A stretch of 64,000 nucleotides of DNA, taken from NCBI RefSeq assembly GCF_902499555.1, contig NZ_CABVMM010000004.1, positions 248,001 through 312,000 on the forward strand. Reading direction: 5' to 3'. The notes under the pieces were generated by a model. It saw only the letters and a list, made by a program, of their open reading frames with translations. It did not search any database and was not told where the DNA came from. Below, piece by piece: positions 47,858-56,676 of this stretch; within the stretch, counting starts at the first letter, position 1, and each line of letters begins with the position of its first letter. This stretch comes from Mesonia oceanica. GTDB lineage: Bacteria > Bacteroidota > Bacteroidia > Flavobacteriales > Flavobacteriaceae. A program made the position numbers and the translations under genes.

Positions 47858-48463
47858 TTATATAAAAAAATCTAACCCATGGCGTACGTGTTTACACCAC
47901 GAATAATCTTTTTCTAACTGATATCGAATTGTTTTTCGAATGCCTACAGAAGAATATTGAATAAAATCGAAAGCCTCAGGTTTTACCAAATAACCGCCCC
48001 AATGTTCAGGCATAGGTATAATTTGCTCTTGAAATTTTTCTTCTAGCTTCTTTAAATTATTTTCCAGTACTTTTCTAGAAGAAATTATTTTTCCTTGTTC
48101 AGATGCCCAAGCACCTAACTGACTTCCTCTGGGGCGTTGTTCAAAATAAGCTTCTGAAACCGATTGAGGTAGTTTTTCTGCTTTGCCTTGAATATAAATT
48201 TCACGGTCTGCAGCTTTCCAGTTAAAATGCAAGCTTACCCGCGGATTTTTAGCGATCGCTCTTGCTTTTTCACTTTTATAATTGGTAAAAAACAAGAAAC
48301 CTTCCCAGGTAAAACGCTTTAGCAATACCATTCGACTTTTTGGACAAGCATCTTCTCCGATGGTAGTCAATAACATGGCATTTACTTCGCCTATTTCATG
48401 AGATTTTTCAACTTCATAAAACCAAGTTTGAAATTCCTGTAATGGATTATGCTCTTGATTCAT
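47858..48463 (-). CDS. pdxH: Pyridoxamine 5'-phosphate oxidase
   Basis: The 201-residue flavoenzyme shows PKSRMVLLKRFTWEGFLFFTNY, RGSQLGAWASEQ and EHWGGYLVKPEAFDFIQ, all family motifs. It makes pyridoxal phosphate using O2. It overlaps the end of ccoI by 17 bp, so it is co-expressed with a copper ATPase under the oxygen-response box. Confidence 0.92.
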   Translation of the reverse strand: MNQEHNPLQEFQTWFYEVEKSHEIGEVNAMLLTTIGEDACPKSRMVLLKRFTWEGFLFFTNYKSEKARAIAKNPRVSLHFNWKAADREIYIQGKAEKLPQSVSEAYFEQRPRGSQLGAWASEQGKIISSRKVLENNLKKLEEKFQEQIIPMPEHWGGYLVKPEAFDFIQYSSVGIRKTIRYQLEKDYSWCKHVRHGLDFFI

Positions 48464-50855
48464 CTTGATGTTTTTTAAAAAGTTTTCGTCCTTTTAAATT
48501 GGTAAGAACGGTCACAAAAACCAAAACACTTATGGAACTCAACGGCATTAAAATGGCTGCAATAATTGGCGATAATTGTCCTGTAACTGCAAAATATAGT
48601 CCAATCACATTGTAAATAAACGACAAGGTAAAACTCGCTTTAATGATCCCCACAGTTTGTTTAGAGGCTTGAATAAAGGCATTGATTTTTGAAAACTGCC
48701 CGGCTTCTAAAATGGCATCACAAGCCGGAGAAAATACATTTACATTTTCTGCAATAGAAATACCTACCTCACTTTGTGCCAAAGCTCCGGCATCGTTTAG
48801 CCCATCGCCTACCATAATTACTTTTTTACCTTCTAGCTGGAGGGTTTTTATATAATTGAGTTTATCTTCCGGTTTTTGGTTGAACAACATATCGGTTCCT
48901 TGTGGAAGTAATTCTTGTAGATATTTCTTTTCTCCCTGATTATCTCCCGAAAGAATAATTAAATTATAATCTTCTTTTAATTGCTTAAACAATTCTTTTA
49001 TACCATCGCGATATTGGTTATGAAAAACATATTTCCCTTTATAGCTATCGTTGGTTTTTACGTGAACTGAAGTAGCTAAGGCTTCGGTTTCTGCTTCGTT
49101 ACCCACAAATTTGGCTGAGCCTACATCAATAGAGTTTTCAGCTTTTTTGGCGTGCATCCCTTTTCCGGTAATTTCTTCAAAATCATCTAGAATTTGAATG
49201 TCTTGATCTGCTAGGAAATTATACAAAGCCCGACTTAACGGATGGTTTGATGAACGCAAGGTATTTTTTAGCAAGGATTCTTCCTCTTCAGAAAGCGCCA
49301 TTCCTTCATAAGCGATTCTGTTTTTTTTGTTGGTGGTTATAGTTCCGGTTTTATCGAAAATAAGGGTATCGGTTCGCGCCAGTTTTTCAATGACACTTGC
49401 ATTTTTCAAATAGAATTTTTGTCGACCAAAAATGCGTAACATATTACCTAAAGCGAAAGGTGTGGATAAAGCTAATGCACAGGGACAGGCAATAATTAAA
49501 ACCGAAGTAAGCACATTTATGGCCAAGCTGCTATCGGCCACCAACCAATAACCGGTAGCCAATAAAGCAATGCTTAACACTGCCCAAGTAAAATATTTAC
49601 TAATAGCGTTAGTAATCCCAACAAAACCCTGCTCCCTATCTTTGGCAAACACATCGTTACTCCACAATTGGGTAAGGTAACTTTGCTCGACAGATTTTAT
49701 GGCTTCTACCTCTATCGCACCTGCTAATTGTTTTCCACCGGCAAAAAGTTTATCGCCACTCACTTTGGTCACCGGTTCACTTTCTCCAGTAACGAAACTG
49801 TAATCAATTTGTCCTTTACCTGAAATTAAAATACTGTCAACGGGTAATAATTCAGCATTTCTAATGAGTAAGCGATCGCCCTCTTTAATTTCATAAACTT
49901 GAATGTTTTCTTCTTTAGTTCCCGTTTGGGTTTTACTGATTTTAGTCACCGCAATTGGAAAATAGGATTTGTAATCGCGCTCAAAAGATAAAAATGAATA
50001 GGTTTTCTGCTGAAAAAACTTCCCTAGTAGTAAAAAGAATACCAAACCGGTAAGGCTATCGAAAAACCCGGTACCCGTATCGGTAAATATTTCTGCGGAA
50101 CTTCGAATAAAAAGTACTAGAATCCCCAATGCAATCGGCACATCAATGTTTAATATTTTAGAACGTAAACCTTTATAAGCTGAAACAAAATATTCTTGCG
50201 CCGCATAAAAAACCACCGGTAAAGAGAAAGCGAACATTAAACCACGAAACAGGTACTTGTATTTTTCCAGCCAAAATTCTGAAACTTCAAAATATTCAGG
50301 AAAAGAAAGAAACATCACATTCCCAAAAGCAAAACCGGCAATTCCTAATTTATAAATTAAGCTACGGTCTACTTGCTTCTTTCCTTCGGCATAATCACTT
50401 AGGCTAATGTATGGTTCATAGCCAATGGCACTTAACAGCTTGACAACTTCTTTTAAGTTTAAGTTTTCGGTTTTAAAAGTGATGCGAACCGTTTTTTTAG
50501 GAAAGTTGACTTGCGAGCTTTTAATTTCCGGTTGTAGTTGATTCAAATTTTCTAAAATCCAAATACAGGAACTACAATGCATATGTGGAATATACAGGTT
50601 AATCACCTGAATAATTCCATCGTTAAATTCTACTAATTTTTCAATAATATCAGGATGATCGAGATAATCGTATTTTCCTTCAATCTCTTGCGGAATTGCA
50701 CCTGGAGCAGACTGAAGATCGTAATAACAGGATAGATTGTTAGTTGAAAAAATTTCATATACAGTTTGGCATCCATGACAGCAAAAGTTTTTCTCGTCAT
50801 ACACAATAGGCGATTTCCCGCAATCGCTCCCACAATGAAAACAAGTTTGTTGCAT
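48447..50855 (-). CDS. ccoI: Copper-exporting P-type ATPase of cbb3 oxidase assembly
   Basis: The 802-residue P1B ATPase has an N-terminal Cys-rich DUF2318-like segment (CFHCGSDCGK, CCHGCQ), then an HMA domain with HMHCSSCIW. The membrane CPC site is IACPCALALS, the phosphorylation motif DKTGT, and the hinge GDGLNDAGAL. It supplies Cu to cytochrome cbb3. A FNR-like box at 50911 is 55 bp upstream. The pdxH gene is coupled downstream. Confidence 0.92.
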   Translation of the reverse strand: MQQTCFHCGSDCGKSPIVYDEKNFCCHGCQTVYEIFSTNNLSCYYDLQSAPGAIPQEIEGKYDYLDHPDIIEKLVEFNDGIIQVINLYIPHMHCSSCIWILENLNQLQPEIKSSQVNFPKKTVRITFKTENLNLKEVVKLLSAIGYEPYISLSDYAEGKKQVDRSLIYKLGIAGFAFGNVMFLSFPEYFEVSEFWLEKYKYLFRGLMFAFSLPVVFYAAQEYFVSAYKGLRSKILNIDVPIALGILVLFIRSSAEIFTDTGTGFFDSLTGLVFFLLLGKFFQQKTYSFLSFERDYKSYFPIAVTKISKTQTGTKEENIQVYEIKEGDRLLIRNAELLPVDSILISGKGQIDYSFVTGESEPVTKVSGDKLFAGGKQLAGAIEVEAIKSVEQSYLTQLWSNDVFAKDREQGFVGITNAISKYFTWAVLSIALLATGYWLVADSSLAINVLTSVLIIACPCALALSTPFALGNMLRIFGRQKFYLKNASVIEKLARTDTLIFDKTGTITTNKKNRIAYEGMALSEEEESLLKNTLRSSNHPLSRALYNFLADQDIQILDDFEEITGKGMHAKKAENSIDVGSAKFVGNEAETEALATSVHVKTNDSYKGKYVFHNQYRDGIKELFKQLKEDYNLIILSGDNQGEKKYLQELLPQGTDMLFNQKPEDKLNYIKTLQLEGKKVIMVGDGLNDAGALAQSEVGISIAENVNVFSPACDAILEAGQFSKINAFIQASKQTVGIIKASFTLSFIYNVIGLYFAVTGQLSPIIAAILMPLSSISVLVFVTVLTNLKGRKLFKKHQDESRA

Positions 50856-50879
50856 CTCTTCTCTAGAATAATTAGTTCA

Positions 50880-50922
50880 CAAAGTTGCGGAAGAAGTGTA
50901 TTTCTAAAAATGATAATTGTCA
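50880..50922 (-). promoter_or_regulatory. FNR-like box and promoter of ccoI-pdxH
   Basis: TGATAATTGTCA (50911-50922) is one half-site variant of the box seen at the cco promoter. CAACTTTG (50880-50887 on the minus strand) is a near-match to TAnnTTTG with the same 33-bp centre distance. Confidence 0.65.
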
Positions 50923-50986
50923 GGTTCTGTTGAATTTATTATCAAAATTTTTGTAGTATATTTCTAAAGAATTAATTATTGTCTGA

Positions 50987-51577
50987 ATGAAAAATTTTTT
51001 ACTTCTCTTTTATCTATTGGTTACATTTGGCACTAATGCTCTGGCTCAAGAAGAAAGGCACGTTTTTAATATTATCCATAAAGGAAAAAATATAGGAACT
51101 TTATATGCTAAAAAGGAGCAAGTTGGCCCAAAAATTATTTATAGTAATCGTACCGAAATTGATACTCGAATCATTACTAAGATTGAAGTCGATTATAATT
51201 ACAAAGTGGTTTATGAGAATGGTGAATTATCTCACGCCTATGCACTGATATTATTCAACGGAAAAGAGAAAACCAATACATATACAGATAAAAATAATAA
51301 GGGCTATATTTTTTATGAGGATGATGAAGAAGAAAACCGAATTTATGAACCTATCACCTATGGAACGGTTAATTTAATGTTTGAAGAGCCGGAAAATGTG
51401 AAAAAAGTTTATGCTGAAGAGCACGGCTGTTTTCATACCCTAAAGAAATTAAGTGCTCATACTTATGAAAAGACTTCTCATAAAGGCAAAACCTCTATCT
51501 ATAAATATAAAGATGGTGCGTTGGTTGAAGCTGAAATTGATGCAGGTCTTATCTCCTTTGAAATAGTGGCTAGATAA
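50987..51577 (+). CDS. DUF6134-like secreted protein
   Basis: The 196-residue product has a signal peptide (ends ALAQ). A beta-rich body has a HKGKNIGTLYAKKE opening and a GTVNLMFEEPENV middle. It resembles DUF6134 proteins of Bacteroidota. The function is unknown. It ends convergent with the response regulator at 51570, overlapping by 8 bp. Confidence 0.65.
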   Translation: MKNFLLLFYLLVTFGTNALAQEERHVFNIIHKGKNIGTLYAKKEQVGPKIIYSNRTEIDTRIITKIEVDYNYKVVYENGELSHAYALILFNGKEKTNTYTDKNNKGYIFYEDDEEENRIYEPITYGTVNLMFEEPENVKKVYAEEHGCFHTLKKLSAHTYEKTSHKGKTSIYKYKDGALVEAEIDAGLISFEIVAR

Positions 51578-51964
51578 AAGCCATAATTTGTTTTAGTTTT
51601 GTTGCATTGATAGGTTTTACTACATAATCTTTAATAAAATTATATTCTTTTGACTTTTCGATATCTTCTGGATTTTCTGATGAACTAACGATAAAAATCT
51701 TTAATTCTTTAGGAATATTTATTTTAATGATTTCATCTAAAAACTGCCAACCATTCATAATAGGCATATTAATATCTAGAAGAATAATATCTGGCAAGCT
51801 TTTATTTTCTTTGATAATGATGCTAAGATGATCGTAAGCTTCTTTTCCATTTTTAAAGATGAGAAAGCTTTCACAAATACCTGAATATGACATCATTTTT
51901 TTGTACCGAAGATAAAGATAGGATCATCATCTATAATACAAGCTAAACTGATTTCAGGCTTCAT
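51570..51964 (-). pseudogene. Response regulator (receiver-only), split by a 1-nt slip in an A-tract
   Basis: The main frame (51570-51896) holds most of a receiver domain: phospho-Asp in ILLDINMP and the IVSSS and VVKP switch motifs. It lacks the first strand and acidic pocket. These are encoded just upstream in another frame from an ATG at 51964 (ACIIDDDPIFIFGTKK), 11 bp inside the kinase gene. The two frames would join if the T-run at 51896-51902 (seven on the plus strand) had one more T. It may be a sequencing error, a disabled gene, or slippage in a homopolymer giving phase-variable output. The intact product would be about 131 residues and partner the kinase at 51954. Confidence 0.75.
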
Positions 51965-53429
51965 TCTTAAAATATACTTTAAATGTGGATCCTTTATCTA
52001 CTTGACTTTCAACTTCTATTTTACCTCCCATCGCTTCAATTTGGTTTTTAGTAATAAACAGCCCTATTCCACGAGAATCTTCGTGATTATGAAAGGTTTT
52101 GTACATTCCAAACAAACTTTTTTTATGATCTTCTAAGTTTATTCCTAAACCATTATCTTGAACATATAAAATTAAATATTTTTTTTTCTTTTTTACGAAT
52201 AGATTTAATTTTAACCTTCTTTCTTTGGACTTATACTTGATGGAATTACTTATAAGGTTAAGCAGAATGCTTTCTAAATAAGCGGGTACAAAGTTTACGG
52301 CTAGATCTTCTTCTATCGTATCTATTATTTCACAATCATTTTCTTTAATAATAGCCGAGAGTGTCTCTATTGTATTGACGATGTATTCTTTTAAATTGAG
52401 GTTTCTTACATTTTTTCTATCTGAAGTCTGGATCATCACTACTTCATTTAAGTGTAGAATTGTTTCACTTAAATTATTCACCGATTGGTTAACCATTGCA
52501 ATCACTTCATTATCCTCAAGCTCCGGGTTTTCAATCTTTAAAAGGTTCAACAACATTTTAAGGTTGCTGGAATGTGACCTTAAATTGTGAGATACAATAT
52601 GTGCAAAATTAAGCAAACGTTTATTTTGGTCTGTAGTTACGTTTAGATAAGATTTTAACTTCTTATTTGTTTCATATTGTTGGGTTAAATCTATTATTTG
52701 AGACATAAAGTGTAAGGGTTTCCCAAAAGAGTCTTTAATCATAGACAAATAGAGAAAACCATATATGGTTTTTCCACTTTTATGCTTGTAACGTTTTTCG
52801 GTAGTATGATAGGTTTTCTCCCCATCGATAAGTTGTTGTATATAAGTTAGCGAAAAATCTAAATCTTCAGGGTGGGTTAAATCTTGAAAGGATTTGGTTA
52901 ACATTTCTTTTTCTTCATACCCAAAAATATTGCACAATCCCCTATTTGCTTTAAACAAATTCCCATCTAAATCTGCAAAAGAAACTCCCATATGGGAGTT
53001 TAAAAACATATCATTCAATAAAGACATTTGTCTTTTTAACTCTTGATACTGCGTTTCCTGTTCGGTGATGTCTTGAAAAACACCATAAACTTTTATGCAT
53101 TTACCTTCAGAAATAACAGGAATGCCTATTGACCTCACCCATTTTTCTTTATTTTTTGCTGTGGTAATTTTTACCTTAATATCGTATTCTTGATGTTTTT
53201 TAATAGCTCTTTGATAGGCTATGGAAGTTGCTTTCTTAGAAACAGGATCTTTATAAAAATTCAGCGCTTGTTGAATTGAACATTTAAAATCATGGGAAAC
53301 CTCATGGATTTTTTTGGTAATGGGACACCAATATAATTTATCTTCAATCAAATCTACCTTCCAACTCCCCATATTGGCAAATTGAGAAGTTTTATTTAAT
53401 AAATCTATATAATCATCTTGTGTATTCAT
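51954..53429 (-). CDS. Multi-PAS histidine kinase, cytoplasmic
   Basis: The 491-residue kinase has no membrane helix and two PAS domains (about 10-130 and 145-260). The phospho-acceptor region is FAHIVSHNLRSHSSNL and the HATPase has NLISNSIKYKS, QDNGLGINLED and GIGLFITK. HNLRSH kinases of this kind pair with receiver-only regulators in Bacteroidota. The response regulator gene overlaps its 3' end but is frameshifted. Confidence 0.85.
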   Translation of the reverse strand: MNTQDDYIDLLNKTSQFANMGSWKVDLIEDKLYWCPITKKIHEVSHDFKCSIQQALNFYKDPVSKKATSIAYQRAIKKHQEYDIKVKITTAKNKEKWVRSIGIPVISEGKCIKVYGVFQDITEQETQYQELKRQMSLLNDMFLNSHMGVSFADLDGNLFKANRGLCNIFGYEEKEMLTKSFQDLTHPEDLDFSLTYIQQLIDGEKTYHTTEKRYKHKSGKTIYGFLYLSMIKDSFGKPLHFMSQIIDLTQQYETNKKLKSYLNVTTDQNKRLLNFAHIVSHNLRSHSSNLKMLLNLLKIENPELEDNEVIAMVNQSVNNLSETILHLNEVVMIQTSDRKNVRNLNLKEYIVNTIETLSAIIKENDCEIIDTIEEDLAVNFVPAYLESILLNLISNSIKYKSKERRLKLNLFVKKKKKYLILYVQDNGLGINLEDHKKSLFGMYKTFHNHEDSRGIGLFITKNQIEAMGGKIEVESQVDKGSTFKVYFKNEA

Positions 53430-53704
53430 AAAATCTAAAAAACCATACTCAAGCTATAATTTATAAAAATACACCGATAATTTTTATTAAAAAATTAAAC
53501 TTCTTACTTCCGGATGCAATAAGTACAAATTTAATCATATCAACACTTCCAAAAGTATAAGGTGTAATTGAGGAGTAAACTTTTGCTTGCCTTTTTTTAG
53601 TATGAATTAGAATTAAAGGTATTTGATAATATTTACAATTTTCCATCCATTCATTCTCCCAATCCAATTATTTGAATACCCAACAAATGCATATTGTTAT
53701 TAAT
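53430..53704. other. Gap at the left edge of the accessory island
   Basis: This 275-bp AT-rich gap separates the kinase gene from the RloB-like gene. A 68-codon minus-strand frame is present but shows no recognisable domain or start context. No clear hairpin, tRNA or repeat was found. Confidence 0.4.
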
Positions 53705-54478
53705 TTAATTGCAAATATCTTCTAAAGCTACCCGCTTACTCTTTGGAATATCCATATCCAATAATTCTTTTACTAAAAGAAATACTGACGTTGAGCTTTC
53801 TTCATCAGCGAAATTGTTATGGGGAAGCCTGTCGTAAATTGTTTTAGCCCTACAAATCGCTGTTTCTACTCTTTTCTTACCTATATCTGGATCTTCACTC
53901 ATTAATATCTCAAAAAACTCTTTAGACACCTTTTTATCTCCTTTTCCTTCATAGGTAGCACCTAAAGGATTGATATAATCATTTAATTTTGCATCATAAT
54001 CTGTTCGTGGCATACTGCCTCCTTGATGATTTTCAAAGTGTAAAATCAACCAGTATTCGAATGCCTGATGGGAATAGCCAACTTTATAGTTTAATCCTTG
54101 AGCCTTCCAAATAGCCTGATTGAAATTTTGCTTCCAGTTGGGATTATCTGGCTTGGGATCAGCGTCAAAAACAACCCATATTTCGTCATATTCTTTATAC
54201 GATGCTTTTTTAGTAGCCCAATCAACAAGGGATAAGTGACTATAACCATCTCCTATTGGTTCGATATCAACAGATTTTATTTTAAACTGACGGAAGTACG
54301 ATGGTTCTGTATTCTCACCTTCACAAGCAATAAGAATTACCTTTCGAGGTGTTAAGGTTGCTCTCTTACGATTGAGAGATGGTTCTTTTCTTCTACGATT
54401 TTGTTTGGATTCTTTTAAACTTGCAAGATGTTTCTTTTTATTCTCTCTTTGTTCAGCGTTTTTATCCTTCATTTTCAT
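53705..54478 (-). CDS. RloB-like protein (AbiLii type)
   Basis: The 257-residue product has an early segment VILIACEGENTEPSYFRQFK, the RloB family signature. An acidic DEIWVVFDADPKPDN follows, which is TOPRIM-like in layout with Glu and Asp-x-Asp. A basic N-terminus precedes it. RloB proteins pair with AAA ATPases in AbiL-type abortive infection and are proposed nucleases. It overlaps the ATPase gene by 17 bp, so both are made together. Confidence 0.82.
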   Translation of the reverse strand: MKMKDKNAEQRENKKKHLASLKESKQNRRRKEPSLNRKRATLTPRKVILIACEGENTEPSYFRQFKIKSVDIEPIGDGYSHLSLVDWATKKASYKEYDEIWVVFDADPKPDNPNWKQNFNQAIWKAQGLNYKVGYSHQAFEYWLILHFENHQGGSMPRTDYDAKLNDYINPLGATYEGKGDKKVSKEFFEILMSEDPDIGKKRVETAICRAKTIYDRLPHNNFADEESSTSVFLLVKELLDMDIPKSKRVALEDICN

Positions 54479-55778
54479 ATTCCAGAAATTTTGAAGTGAA
54501 TGAATTAAAAAACTCTAAATAAGGAATTGCACCATATTTACCACGCAAATAATTTGATTCTAAAGCTTCATTTTTTCTAATCTTTTTAAAGTCTGAAAGA
54601 GAATGAAGTTCTGAATTTCCACAATTGTCTTTTTCTACAAACCACACTTGATCGCGTCTTAGTAGTCCACTATCCAATAAATTGGTGTTGTGAGTATTGA
54701 AAATTAATTGAGCATTATGAGGGTTTAACGACTTCGAATTAAATAATGATACAATTTTTTCCACAAGATTGGGATGTAATTTTGAATCCAATTCATCCAC
54801 AAATAAGGTATACCCATTTTCTAAGGTATCAATGATTGGACCAGTAAGGGCAAAGAATTTTTTTGTACCCGATGATTCCATCGTATCCATTGAAAAATGA
54901 GCAAAGCCAACTTTTTCTTCCTTTTGATTATATTTCCATCGTTTAGTTACAACGTCTGAAGCAAATGAACGATCGTTATCTTGACTTTCTTTTTTAATGA
55001 ATTCTCTCAAAGATTTAGGTAAATCTGAGGGCAAATCATCAATATCTAATTTTTCAACTTCAAGGTCTTCGATATCTAAATCGGCGGCTTCAAGAAGCTT
55101 AAGAATTCTACCTTTATAATCTTCTTTTTCAAGTAAAGACATCGTGTAGCCCTGAAAGCCCTTTTCATCAAGCCCTGACAGAGTTCGTAGTTTACCTAAA
55201 CTGTCATACAAAGTTTCCGAAATTTCATCATTGAACTGAACAGCTCGAGATAGAAAGAGTTGATTCTCCCTGACAAAACCCTGCTTTGCAATCATACCAC
55301 CCTTCTTATACTTTTTAGGATGTGTGGTAATTGATTGCTCATCACGATAGAATAACTCAATTTCCTTTGTTGCTTTCTCATAGAGCCATTCTGAAATTAC
55401 TTTCTCTTCGGTCACTTCAAACCCATATCTATATCTTAAGCCATTACGCAAGAAAACGACTTCAAATTCACTTGGTTCAGAATCAGAAGTTTCATCGAGT
55501 AAAAATGGTTCAACTGGGATTTTATCGCCGGCTGTAAAATCAGTGGCAGAATCTCTAATATAATGGTGAACAAAATTAAAAGCTTCAAAGAATTTACTCT
55601 TTCCGCTTGCATTTGGTCCATACATAACGGCACTTTTAAGTAAACGGAATGAAAAATTTTCAAACGCCGTGACGTTATCGGCTTCTCTTACTTTTTTATC
55701 ATAGTTAGAGGCTACTAGAGATAAGGTTGCCTTATCTCTGAAAGACTTATAGTTAGTTACAGAAAACTGAACAAGCAT
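54462..55778 (-). CDS. AAA15-type ATPase (AbiLi/RloA-like)
   Basis: The 438-residue ABC/RecF-like ATPase has Walker A at MYGPNASGKSKFF (Gly54-Ser61), and Walker B plus signature late (YTLFVDELDSKLHPNLV). The His switch is FNTHNTNLLD. The start FSVTNYKSF is typical of overcoming-lysogenisation-defect/AAA15 proteins. Coupled RloB downstream gives the AbiL layout, an anti-phage abortive infection pair. The 187-bp gap upstream suggests its own promoter. Confidence 0.85.
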   Translation of the reverse strand: MLVQFSVTNYKSFRDKATLSLVASNYDKKVREADNVTAFENFSFRLLKSAVMYGPNASGKSKFFEAFNFVHHYIRDSATDFTAGDKIPVEPFLLDETSDSEPSEFEVVFLRNGLRYRYGFEVTEEKVISEWLYEKATKEIELFYRDEQSITTHPKKYKKGGMIAKQGFVRENQLFLSRAVQFNDEISETLYDSLGKLRTLSGLDEKGFQGYTMSLLEKEDYKGRILKLLEAADLDIEDLEVEKLDIDDLPSDLPKSLREFIKKESQDNDRSFASDVVTKRWKYNQKEEKVGFAHFSMDTMESSGTKKFFALTGPIIDTLENGYTLFVDELDSKLHPNLVEKIVSLFNSKSLNPHNAQLIFNTHNTNLLDSGLLRRDQVWFVEKDNCGNSELHSLSDFKKIRKNEALESNYLRGKYGAIPYLEFFNSFTSKFLEYENEG

Positions 55779-55965
55779 AATAAAGATGTTATTTGCATAT
55801 TAAACGCAAATATACCATTTATTATTCTAAATAGTTGATAAAAATGTGGAAAACTGTACGAAATAAGTTTTTAAATGAATTAACAATTGCCTTGTAGAAG
55901 TTGAGATTTCAAAATATTTAGACTCTCTACTAATCAAATTAGATTGAACAATAAAGGTTGTGAGC

Positions 55966-56676
55966 TTATAAATATATACCGGGAAACATACTACTTGGTA
56001 TTAAATGTCGTAAAGGTAATTTTACAGTTGCTTCTTCATTAAATGCAAGAGATGTGAAATGAGTAATATCGCAAAATGGTCGATTAATTGTGGGTGTATC
56101 GATACTTAAATGAAAGCCAAAAGGTGTATAACTGATTTCTCCAAAAGTTCTTGCGTATCCATCCATATTAGACCACGATAATGCATTCCTTAAACTAATT
56201 GTACTCGTCATATACATCAATAATCGAATATTTGAGGGTAATTGATTACTTTCTTTGTCTAAAATAAAATCTCTTAATCCTTGTCTATCAATCAGATAAC
56301 TACTTGTTTCCAAGGCTATGAACATCGTTAAGATTTGCTTGAGAACATTTAACGGCTTAATCTCATATTCAGCACAGATAAAGTGGTTTGCATAAACTCG
56401 ATGTGTTAATACATAAGCGCCTTGTTTTGCAAATTCTATATAATCATTTGCATACCAACTACCTGTATTGTTATTGCAGGATTTGCATAAGTGATAGCCA
56501 CCTGCTCCTTTATTACTACGTTTACGACCACCGTATCGATAACTTGACTTATCAAGAAGATTTTCTTTGTCTTGAAAGTAAACTGGTTTTGAGTTGAATG
56601 CACCTTCAGGTGGAATATGCTCAAAGGTTAATTTGCTTTGTTTACCACAAAGCTTACATATACCATATTTTTTCAC
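55966..56676 (-). CDS. HNH-like zinc-motif protein, putative nuclease
   Basis: The 236-residue product has an N-terminal CKLCGKQ pair and an LTFEHIPP core (His-x-x-Pro). The HLCKSCNNNTGSWY second pair is in HNH/'CxxC...EH...CxxC' order. The remainder (about residues 80-236) is unrecognised and may bind a partner or target. It starts within the last 4 bp of the HEPN gene, as in tightly coupled operons. Confidence 0.65.
   Translation of the reverse strand: MKKYGICKLCGKQSKLTFEHIPPEGAFNSKPVYFQDKENLLDKSSYRYGGRKRSNKGAGGYHLCKSCNNNTGSWYANDYIEFAKQGAYVLTHRVYANHFICAEYEIKPLNVLKQILTMFIALETSSYLIDRQGLRDFILDKESNQLPSNIRLLMYMTSTISLRNALSWSNMDGYARTFGEISYTPFGFHLSIDTPTINRPFCDITHFTSLAFNEEATVKLPLRHLIPSSMFPGIYL

Noticed and set aside
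53461..53667. Minus-strand 68-codon frame between the kinase and RloB-like genes
   Set aside because: It has no domain, no conserved start context and no coupling to neighbours; probably chance in AT-rich DNA.
54462..56676. Septu-like pairing of the AAA ATPase with the HNH-like gene
   Set aside because: The ATPase overlaps an RloB gene downstream and is separated from the HNH gene by 187 bp, while the HNH gene overlaps the HEPN gene. The AbiL reading fits better.
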